Below, piece by piece: positions 1 through 5,854 of a stretch of DNA of 9,175 bases. Under the pieces are notes generated by a model. The model saw only the letters and a program-made list of their open reading frames with translations. It did no database searches and was not told where the DNA came from. This stretch comes from Polaromonas sp. (GTDB lineage: Bacteria > Pseudomonadota > Gammaproteobacteria > Burkholderiales > Burkholderiaceae_C): NCBI GenBank assembly GCA_023259235.1, contig JAHFQQ010000135.1:1-9175 (forward strand). The letters run 5' to 3'. The position numbers and the translations under genes were made by a program. Each line of letters begins with the position of its first letter. Position 1 is the stretch's first letter.

Positions 1-1378
1 TCACGACGACGATGACGATGATGGTTCTCAGGCTGGTGCCGGGTGCGGCGCTAAAGGGTGCCACGTCGCCGCGCCGGAGCATTTCTTTCTGGCCTTCCAG
101 GCCAAATGCCGTCGCCACGAGATCGCTTTCCACCATGCCGCCGACCGACCAGGTCAGCTCGGCCGGCGACTGCTCCATCGACAGCACGCTCCGGCCATTC
201 ACATAATCGCGATTCTGCGTCACCTGGCCGCGCCGCACCGGCCAGTAAAACTCGCCCAGCACGTAGCCGGTCTCGGCGCGGTAGCTTTCCTTGAGCTGGT
301 AGCGGGTGCCCAGGTAGGTGGCGCTTTGCAGGGTGTTGCTCACTACCGGGGCTCCGGTGGCTGGCTTGACCACGCTCCAGCCCTCGGTGCTGTCGGCCAG
401 AAAAGTAAAGCCCCGCTTGACGTTGTAGAGCAGATATTCGTCCCAGCCAAACTGTTCATCGGGCTCGGCCGGGTCAGTGCCCATGCGGTGCTGAAAGCCC
501 ACCACCTGCCACTGCACGCCCTGCAGTTGGCCCAGTGTGCCGAGCGCAATGAGCGGCTGCACCGGTTCGCCCTGAAGGGCTGATTTCAATTCGCCGCCAA
601 TGCCCTGGCTCAGGTCGATCAGGCTGTGGCAACTGCCGCAGGTGACGCTCTTGCTGGCAACCAGCGCCACCGTCACCGGCGCGCCACAGTGCGGACAGTT
701 GAACCCGCGGCCCTTTTCGTCCCTGGTTGATTCACCCTTCAAGCCGGTGAGCTGCAAGTCTTCGAGCAGCACACTGGTGCCCTGTGACGCCGTGGGCGGC
801 TCGGTCCCATAGTCGAGGCTGAGCACTTCGCCACCGTCGCCGCGCAGTTCCACCACGCTGAACGGCTGCCCCAGCGGCGGCAATCTTGGCAGCTCGCCTT
901 GCGCGCTGATCAGCATCGCCTGCTGGTTGCTGGCCACGCTGAACTGCTTGCCGTTGATGGTGTTTCGTGCGCCCACCACAAAGCGTGCGGCAGGCTCGAT
1001 CACGCCCGGCAAGTCCAGCGGCAGCGAAAAGACGTAGGCGCCGTTGTCTTCGGCGAGCCAGCCCGACTGCCCATCGTCAAACAGGGCATTCCACTCGGCC
1101 CAGGGGCCTTCCGCGGCTTTGTACTGGAGCCGCCCGATCAGCGTGAAGGGGCGCTTGTGGTACTGGCCGGAGGCAAACAGCTGCAGCGGGCTGTGGTCGT
1201 CAAACAGCTCGGCCATCTTGCCGATGCGCGCCAGCACCTCGCCGCGCCGCACCACCGTACTCTGGCAATAGCCGCACACCGCGTGCGTCGACTGCGCCGA
1301 GCGAAACTCCACCGGCGCGCCGCAACCCGGGCAGGGGGCAGTGTAGCGGCGTTGGGGTGTGGTGCTGGAGCTGGCCAC
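1..1378 (-). CDS. DUF4178-type double zinc-ribbon protein (3' end off window)
   Basis: The minus strand is open from about 1378 to the left edge, giving 459 residues without a stop. A first zinc ribbon has C16-P-G-C19 and C35-x-x-C38. A DUF4178-like region follows, with the phrases LFDDHSPLQL and GWLAEDNGAYVF. A second zinc ribbon has C228-P-H-C231 and C247-x-x-C250, followed by another beta-rich segment (WSVVKPATG, LGEFYWPVRRG). The last visible residues, LRTIIVIVVV, look like the start of a membrane helix, so the protein is probably membrane-anchored at its C-terminus. Its function is not established. The start is uncertain: GTG at 1378 is chosen because it directly precedes the conserved N-terminus, but it lacks a clear Shine-Dalgarno and the frame stays open further upstream. 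It lies 73 bp downstream of the SPFH gene in the same direction, so the two are probably co-transcribed. The family name is from memory of related proteins. Confidence 0.82.
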   Translation of the reverse strand, partial: MASSSTTPQRRYTAPCPGCGAPVEFRSAQSTHAVCGYCQSTVVRRGEVLARIGKMAELFDDHSPLQLFASGQYHKRPFTLIGRLQYKAAEGPWAEWNALFDDGQSGWLAEDNGAYVFSLPLDLPGVIEPAARFVVGARNTINGKQFSVASNQQAMLISAQGELPRLPPLGQPFSVVELRGDGGEVLSLDYGTEPPTASQGTSVLLEDLQLTGLKGESTRDEKGRGFNCPHCGAPVTVALVASKSVTCGSCHSLIDLSQGIGGELKSALQGEPVQPLIALGTLGQLQGVQWQVVGFQHRMGTDPAEPDEQFGWDEYLLYNVKRGFTFLADSTEGWSVVKPATGAPVVSNTLQSATYLGTRYQLKESYRAETGYVLGEFYWPVRRGQVTQNRDYVNGRSVLSMEQSPAELTWSVGGMVESDLVATAFGLEGQKEMLRRGDVAPFSAAPGTSLRTIIVIVVV

Positions 1379-1392
1379 GTGTTTTGTCAGGG

Positions 1393-1444
1393 CCGCTTGC
1401 CCTGAGCTTGTCGAAGGAGGCTTCGAGAGGCTCAGAGCGAACGG
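1393..1444. repeat. REP-like imperfect palindrome, 24-nt arms
   Basis: The left arm (1393-1416) and right arm (1421-1444) are inverted copies matching at 19 of 24 positions, separated by GAGG. The inner 15-nt arms (CTGAGCTTGTCGAAG against CTTCGAGAGGCTCAG) differ at two positions. The core resembles the TTCGACAAGCTCAGGG-type sequence that I recall as a scattered intergenic repeat in many Proteobacteria. It starts 7 nt after the SPFH stop codon and ends before the DUF4178 gene. It could fold in the mRNA and lower downstream expression or protect the upstream message, but it has no T-tract typical of an intrinsic terminator. Confidence 0.6.
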
Positions 1445-1451
1445 GTTTGCC

Positions 1452-2516
1452 TCAGACCAGCTTTTTCAGCAGTTCGGCCTTCTTGGCATCAAACTCTTCA
1501 GCGGTGAGAATGCCTTTGGCCTTGAGCTCGCCCAGCTTTTCCAGCGTGGCCATGATGTCGTCGGGCTTGAGCGCGGCCGCTGCCTGCGCGGCTGCCGCTT
1601 GCGCCGCGGCGCTGGCCGGGCCCTGCAGGCCCGCCTGCAGGTTTTGCACCAGCACCTGGCCCAGCGCCACGCCTGCGCCCAGGCCCATGGCATCGCCCGC
1701 GATGCCGCTGCCGCCACCAGCGCCGCCCTCGGCAAATTTCGGGATCGCCTGCGCGGTCTGGTACTGCATGAACTTGCCCATGTCGTTGCCGACCATGCCC
1801 ATGCCGATTTTCTGGTCCATGATTTTTTGCAGCTCTTCGGGCAGCGAGACGTTCTGCACCGTGAAGTTTTCGATCTGCAGGCCCAGCTTGGCAAATTCGG
1901 GTTGCAATTCCTTGACCAGCGCGGCGGCAAAGGCCTGCTGGTTGGCCGCCAGGTCAAGGAACGGTATGGCGCTGGCGGCAATTGCATTGCTGATGTTCTG
2001 CAGCACCAGCCCGCGCAGCTGACCGTCCACATCGCCCACCCTGACTTCCTCGCGCGTTCCCGAAATTTCAGTATGAAACAGCCTGGGGTCGGCAATGCGG
2101 AACGCAAAGTTGCCAAAGGCACGCAAGCGTATCGCGCCAAAATCCTTGTCGCGAATAGTAATGGGCTGGGGCGTGCCCCATTTCTGGTCAAGCTGCTGGC
2201 GCGTGCTGAAAAAATACACATCGCTCTTGAAGGGCGACTCGAACAGCTTGTCCCAGTTTTTCAGGTAGGTCAGCACCGGCAGGGTTTGCGTGGTGAGCTT
2301 GTAGCTGCCGGGGCCAAACACATCAGCGAGCTTGCCCTCGTTCACGAACACCGCCATTTGAGACTCGCGCACGGTGAGCGAGGCACCGTTCTGGATTTCC
2401 ATCTCAGCCATCGGGAAGCGCCAGGCCAGCACGGTATCCAGGCCTTTGTCCTCGCCGCCCTCGGTCCACTGGATAATGTCGATGAACTGCTTCTTGATGA
2501 AATCCATCAATGCCAT
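1452..2516 (-). CDS. SPFH/band-7 domain protein with C-terminal SHOCT domain
   Basis: The protein has 354 residues. Residues ~20-235 form an SPFH/band-7-type domain of the YdjI-like ('virion core protein'-like) group, including VFVNEGKLADVFGPGSYKL and the conserved IENFTVQNVSLPEELQK near 215-231. A glycine-rich linker (~263-285) and an alanine-rich stretch (~301-316) follow. The end (~320-352, DDIMATLEKLGELKAKGILT onwards) is a SHOCT domain, a short helical module found at the ends of many bacterial proteins. No signal peptide or clear membrane segment is visible, so it is probably a cytosolic or membrane-peripheral oligomer. The start is ATG at 2516, because AGGAG (2526-2530, minus strand) lies 9 nt upstream; the longer open frame to 2588 has no such site. 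B. subtilis YdjI acts with membrane zinc-ribbon partners and PspA, so the adjacent double zinc-ribbon gene suggests a similar envelope role; that is inference. Confidence 0.86.
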   Translation of the reverse strand: MALMDFIKKQFIDIIQWTEGGEDKGLDTVLAWRFPMAEMEIQNGASLTVRESQMAVFVNEGKLADVFGPGSYKLTTQTLPVLTYLKNWDKLFESPFKSDVYFFSTRQQLDQKWGTPQPITIRDKDFGAIRLRAFGNFAFRIADPRLFHTEISGTREEVRVGDVDGQLRGLVLQNISNAIAASAIPFLDLAANQQAFAAALVKELQPEFAKLGLQIENFTVQNVSLPEELQKIMDQKIGMGMVGNDMGKFMQYQTAQAIPKFAEGGAGGGSGIAGDAMGLGAGVALGQVLVQNLQAGLQGPASAAAQAAAAQAAAALKPDDIMATLEKLGELKAKGILTAEEFDAKKAELLKKLV

Positions 2517-2562
2517 GATGCAACTCTCCTCGGGTGGGTTTGGCGCGGGTGCAGGTTTCGGA

Positions 2563-2568
2563 ATGATA
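2563..2568 (-). promoter_or_regulatory. Possible sigma-70 -10 box for the SPFH gene
   Basis: On the minus strand TATCAT lies about 47 bp before the SPFH start, in the divergent gap with the MurU-like gene. The -35 region 17 bp upstream is poor (GGTTTG), so this is only a candidate. Confidence 0.25.
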
Positions 2569-2611
2569 CACAGTTGCAGTGGCAGCAAACCGCTTGGGCT
2601 ATGCTACGTGC

Positions 2612-2632
2612 GGAGAGCCGAACGCGGCTCCC
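2612..2632. repeat. Short GC-rich hairpin in the divergent gap
   Basis: GAGCCG (2615-2620) and CGGCTC (2625-2630) are perfect inverted repeats with loop AACG. Two further G:C pairs form around a bulged A. It sits between the divergent SPFH and MurU-like genes. With no T-tract it is not a convincing terminator; it could be an operator or a leader structure. Confidence 0.35.
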
Positions 2633-2691
2633 CGTGAAGCCACCCGGCCCGGTGGTTCACGCCCCGCGCCACCCATTGCCAGAGTACTTTT

Positions 2692-3531
2692 GTGAGTCAA
2701 CCGTCTTCCCTCGCCGCTGTGCCAGTGGCTGCCATGATCCTGGCCGCGGGCCGCGGTGAGCGCATGCGCCCGCTGAGCGACGCCACCCCCAAACCCTTGC
2801 TGAAGGTGCGCGGCAAGCCGTTGATGCAGTGGCCGCTGGAGGCGCTGGCGCGCGGCGGCTTTGGCCGTGTGGTGGTCAACACCGCCTGGCTGGGAGAGCA
2901 GATCTCCGCAAAGTTTGGTAGTGTTTTTGTTCTTCAACCCGCGTCGAACAAGCGTAATAGGCTATTAAATCAGGAGCAAATGCAGGGCCGGCTGCGGATT
3001 GCCTACTCGCACGAAGGACGCGATTTTGGCGGCGCGCTGGAAACTGCTGGCGGCGTTGCCCGGGCGCTGCCGCTGCTGTGCCCACTTGAAACCGCAGGCA
3101 CCACATCCGGCGTTTTCTGGGTGCTGGCAGGGGATGTGTTTGCGCCGGATTTTGCGTTCAGCCAGGCGGCGGTAGAGCGCTTTGTGGCCAGCGGCAGGCT
3201 GGCCCATTTGTGGCTGGTGCCCAACCCCGCGCATCATCCGCGCGGCGACTTTGGCCTGAGTCCCGAGGGGCTGGCGTTGAATCCGCCATCCGGCGATCCG
3301 CGACAGCGCTACACCTACAGCACCATTGGCCTGTACCACAAGGCGCTGTTCGCGCCACCCTGGTGCGACATTCCCGCAGGCAACCCGGGAGGCCTCAGGG
3401 CCCCGCTGGCACCGCTTTTGCGCGCCGCAATAGACGACCAGCGCGTCAGCGCCGAACTCTATGAAGGCGCCTGGACCGATGTAGGCACGCCGGAGCGCCT
3501 GGTTGAACTGAACCAGGCCGTCATGCGCTGA
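2692..3531 (+). CDS. murU: MurU-like N-acetylmuramate-1-phosphate uridylyltransferase
   Basis: The protein has 279 residues and belongs to the sugar-phosphate nucleotidyltransferase family (GT-A-like fold). MurU uses UTP to turn MurNAc-1-phosphate into UDP-MurNAc in the peptidoglycan recycling route that bypasses MurA. Visible motifs are the nucleotide-binding loop LAAGRGERMRPLSDATPKP (residues 17-35), the metal-binding Asp in VLAGD148VF, SHEGRDFGGALETAGG (~106-121), and a C-terminal WTDVGTPERL. Related proteins are nearer 220-250 residues as I recall; much of the excess is an AT-rich insert at residues ~77-98. The start is GTG at 2692, with only a weak AGAG before it; GTG 2719, GTG 2725 or ATG 2734 are alternatives. 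The usual partner kinase gene amgK is not adjacent in this window. RmlA- or HddC-type nucleotidyltransferases are the main alternatives, but length and motifs favour MurU. Confidence 0.82.
   Translation: MSQPSSLAAVPVAAMILAAGRGERMRPLSDATPKPLLKVRGKPLMQWPLEALARGGFGRVVVNTAWLGEQISAKFGSVFVLQPASNKRNRLLNQEQMQGRLRIAYSHEGRDFGGALETAGGVARALPLLCPLETAGTTSGVFWVLAGDVFAPDFAFSQAAVERFVASGRLAHLWLVPNPAHHPRGDFGLSPEGLALNPPSGDPRQRYTYSTIGLYHKALFAPPWCDIPAGNPGGLRAPLAPLLRAAIDDQRVSAELYEGAWTDVGTPERLVELNQAVMR
2920..2985 (+). repeat. AT-rich in-frame insert within the MurU-like gene, possible captured repeat
   Basis: This 66-nt stretch encodes residues ~77-98 between AKFG and the conserved RIAYSHEG. Only 28 of 66 bases are G or C, in a gene that is otherwise clearly GC-rich. 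It carries rare-looking codons (AAT AGG CTA TTA AAT), and TTGTTC (2927-2932) pairs with GAACAA (2946-2951). The segment AACAAGCG..GCTATTAAAT resembles, from memory, a dispersed element of Comamonadaceae genomes (AAGCGCT..GCTATTAAAT type). MurU homologues as I recall them have only a short loop here. The insert keeps the frame and adds no stop. The boundaries are approximate. Confidence 0.45.
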
Positions 3532-3720
3532 AACCGCGAGGCCTTTGGCTGAGCCCGACATCCAGGTGCGCCTCGCCCCGCCAAAGACCCGCCCAGGGAG
3601 CTCTTGAGCAAGACTTTGCGGTCATGCTTCGCGCAGCCTGTTTCACGACACCGCCCCTGCATTCTGGGCAGTTCATCAGGATCGGCGGGTGTTGCCGGGT
3701 CACTCGTTGCGTCCGGGCAA

Positions 3721-3736
3721 TTGCTCAAATGGTGAA
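3721..3736 (+). promoter_or_regulatory. Distal UAS-like site (partial copy)
   Basis: TTGCTCAAATGGTGAA repeats the first 11 bases of the dyad at 3762 exactly, but its right half is degenerate. It matches the XylR/DmpR-type consensus TTGATCAATTGATCAA at 12 of 16 positions. It lies 41 bp (about four helical turns) upstream of the proximal site, so both would face the same side of the DNA. Paired UAS elements are typical of this activator class. Confidence 0.5.
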
Positions 3737-3761
3737 AGTTGCACCGGCAAGAAGGGTGATC

Positions 3762-3777
3762 TTGCTCAAATGAGCAA
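3762..3777 (+). promoter_or_regulatory. Proximal UAS-like perfect dyad
   Basis: TTGCTCAAATGAGCAA is a perfect inverted repeat (TTGCTCA-AA-TGAGCAA). It matches the XylR/DmpR-type UAS consensus at 13 of 16 positions. Its centre is about 170 bp before the predicted start of transcription at ~3939, a normal distance for enhancer-like sites of sigma-54 activators that sense aromatic compounds. A phenol-responsive NtrC-type regulator is the natural candidate, but no regulator gene is in the window. Confidence 0.6.
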
Positions 3778-3912
3778 GCACCCGATGCGGTGGTCAGCCT
3801 TCATGGCGTACATGGAGAGTCGGCAATCAAGCCTTCCAATTGGGTGCTGTCAGGCGGCGTCGGTGGACTTCTGGCCTTGCGGCCGCCCCGGGGGCCTGAT
3901 TTGCCCGGCGAC

Positions 3913-3928
3913 TGGCACAGCTTATGCA
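3913..3928 (+). promoter_or_regulatory. Sigma-54 (-24/-12) promoter of the pps operon
   Basis: TGGCACAGCTTATGCA matches TGGCAC-N5-TTGCA at all but one base and has the obligatory GG-N10-GC spacing (GG 3914-3915, GC 3926-3927). Transcription would begin near 3939, leaving a leader of about 68 nt before the ATG at 4007. The UAS-like sites upstream fit RpoN-dependent activation. A second TGGCAC at 3957 lacks a -12 element. Confidence 0.75.
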
Positions 3929-3996
3929 TGGGTAATGTTCTTGGGAACAGGCGCGATGGCACTTGGTCCCTTTGGGCGACATTGAACCACAAGATC

Positions 3997-4002
3997 AGGA
4001 GA
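3997..4002 (+). promoter_or_regulatory. ppsA: Ribosome binding site that fixes the ppsA start
   Basis: AGGAGA lies 4-5 nt before ATG 4007. This strong site shows that translation is meant to begin here, upstream of the in-frame TAG at 4091. The next possible start, GTG 4112, has no Shine-Dalgarno. Confidence 0.8.
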
Positions 4003-4006
4003 CACC

Positions 4007-5842
4007 ATGAAATTCCCAGTTCCGCACGACGTCAAGGCCAAAACCATTCCCGGCACTGAAGGCTGGGAGCGCATGTATCCGTACCAGTACTAGTTCGTCA
4101 CCGACGATCCGGTGCGCAACCAGTATGAGAAAGAAACCTTCTGGTTCTACGACGGCCTGCACTACCCCGAGCCGCTATACCCGTTCGACACCATCTGGGA
4201 CGAGGCCTGGTATCTGGCGCTGTCGCAGTTCAACAACCGCATCTTCATGGTGCCGCCGGTGCGCGGGGTTGATCACCGCATCATCAACGGCTACGTCTAC
4301 ATCTCGCCGGTGCCGGTGAAGAATCCAGAGGAGATCGGCAGCCGGGTGCCACACTTCATGGAGCGCGCCGGCCACTACTACAAGAACTGGGACGCGCTGG
4401 AAGCCAAGTGGAAGGTCAAGATGGAGGCCACCATCCGTGAGCTCGAAGCGATCCAGATCCCCAAGCTGGCTGACATGGAAGACATCTCCGTGGTGATGGA
4501 TGCGGTGGGCGAATCCAAGGGCTACCACCTGCTGAAGAACTACGACGATCTGATCAATCTGGGCATCAAGTGCTGGCAGTACCACTTCGAGTTCCTGAAC
4601 CTGGGTTACGCCGCCTACGTGTTCTTTCTCGACTTCGTGCAAAAGCAGTTTCCCAGCATCCCGGCGCAGCGCGTGACGCAGATGATTGCCGGCATCGACG
4701 TCATCATGTACCGCCCCGACGAAGAGCTCAAGGGCCTGGCGCGCAAGGCGATCGAACTGGGCGTCGATGCCCTGGTCACCTCCAGCGCCGAGTGGACCGA
4801 AGTGGAGGCAGCGTTGAAGGCAAGCCCCAAGGGCGTGGAATGGCTGACCTCTCTGAACCTGTCGCGTGAGCCTTGGTTCAATGTGTCCACTGGCACCGGC
4901 TGGTTCCACCACGACCGCAGCTGGAACGACCAGATGAACGTGCCGCTGTCGGGTATCAACACCTACATCGGCAAGCTCAAGCAAGGCGTCAGCATCGAGC
5001 GCCCCACCGCCAAAGTGTGCGCTGAGCGCGACCGCATCACTGCCGAGTACCGCGACCTGATTGAGAGCGAAGCCGACCGCAAGCAGTTTGACGAGTTGCT
5101 GGGCTGCGCCAAGACGGTATTTCCCTATGTCGAGAATCACCTGTTCTACGTCGAGCATTGGTTTCACTCGGTGTTCTGGAACAAGATGCGCGAGGTTGGC
5201 GCGGTGTTGCAGGAGCACGGCGTCATCAAGGAGGTCGAGGACATCTGGCTGCTGCGCCGCGACGAAATCAAGCAAGCCCTGTGGGACGTGGTCACCGCCT
5301 GGGCTACAGGCGTAACCCCGCGCGGCACACACACCTGGCCGCCGGAGATCGAATGGCGCAAGGGCGTGATGGAAAAATTCAAGGAGTGGAACGCGCCACC
5401 GGCCATCGGCATCGCCCCCGAGGTGATTCAGGAACCCTTCACCATCGTGCTCTGGGGCGTGACCAACAAATCGCTGGCCGACTGGGCCAGCGTGCAGGAG
5501 GTCAAAGATCCCGACAGCATCACTGAACTCAAAGGCTTTGCCGGCAGTCCCGGCATCGTCGAAGGCGTGGCACGGGTTTGCAAGACCGTGGCCGAGGTTG
5601 GGCAATTGCAGGAAGGCGAGATTCTCGTGGCCCCCACCACCTCGCCATCGTGGGCACCGGCCTTTGCCAAGATCAGGGCCTGCGTCACCGATGTGGGCGG
5701 CGTCATGAGCCACGCGGCCATTGTTTGTCGCGAGTACGGCATGCCAGCGGTGGTTGGCACCGGGCACAGCACCAAGGTGATCAAAAGTGGCATGAAGCTG
5801 CGGGTGGACGGCTCCACCGGTGTCATCACCATTACCCGTTAG
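4007..5842 (+). CDS. ppsA: Phenylphosphate synthase subunit A, frame interrupted by an amber codon
   Basis: Phenylphosphate synthase phosphorylates phenol with ATP (products AMP and phosphate), the first step of anaerobic phenol breakdown. Subunit A carries the phospho-histidine that passes phosphate to phenol. From ATG 4007 the frame has 611 codons, close to the ~70 kDa Thauera aromatica PpsA as I recall it. Residues ~1-500 are the PpsA-specific region (ETFWFYDGLHYPEPLYPFDT at 44-63, HDRSWNDQMNVPLSG). Residues ~509-611 are the swivelling PEP-utiliser domain: GFAGSPGIVEG, then GGVMSH569AAIVCREYG. His569 is the position reported for the catalytic histidine in Thauera. Codon 29 is TAG (4091-4093), between PYQY and FVTDDP. 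The uninterrupted part runs from GTG 4112 to 5842 (576 residues), with no RBS. The gene is otherwise undamaged, so it may be a fresh null allele, a sequencing error, a suppressed stop, or rescued by re-initiation. ppsB follows directly. Confidence 0.88.
4091..4093 (+). other. ppsA: In-frame TAG (amber) at codon 29 of ppsA
   Basis: The reading frame set by ATG 4007 gives 28 codons ending WERMYPYQY, then TAG, then FVTDDPVRNQYEKETFWFY. Both sides read as normal PpsA sequence. A single C-to-T change from CAG (Gln) would create it. Confidence 0.9.
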
Positions 5843-5854
5843 GTGGCAAGCATA

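Larger units (their letters stand above)
3532..4006. other. 475-bp intergenic region upstream of the pps operon
   Basis: No convincing gene is present. The left part (3532-3710) shows nothing I can support, and no clear terminator follows the MurU-like gene. The right part holds two activator-type sites (3721-3777), a sigma-54 promoter (3913-3928), a small dyad at the predicted transcription start (3936-3949) and the ppsA ribosome binding site. Confidence 0.6.

Noticed and set aside
1359..2759. Open frame of 466 codons on the plus strand
   Set aside because: It is antisense to the SPFH gene and runs across the divergent intergenic gap; the minus-strand protein has clear domains and an RBS.
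3604..3611. TTGAGCAA as a third activator half-site
   Set aside because: Its right half is random and it lies about 330 bp before the promoter; probably chance.
3521..3728. Minus-strand small frames, one beginning MNCPECRGGV (a CPxC pair) after an internal Met
   Set aside because: Only one Cys pair, no second zinc knuckle, no clear RBS, and it overlaps the end of the MurU-like gene. It could be a gene remnant but I cannot support it.
3825..3837. IHF-like site between the UAS sites and the promoter
   Set aside because: AATCAA matches, but the TTR part is TCC; two mismatches in the fixed positions make it too weak to call.
3957..3962. Second TGGCAC as another sigma-54 promoter
   Set aside because: No GC dinucleotide at the required 10-base spacing.
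4175..5767. Long open frame of 530 codons on the minus strand
   Set aside because: It lies fully opposite ppsA, has a His/Val/Leu/Asp composition typical of an antisense shadow in GC-rich DNA, no RBS and no recognisable domain.
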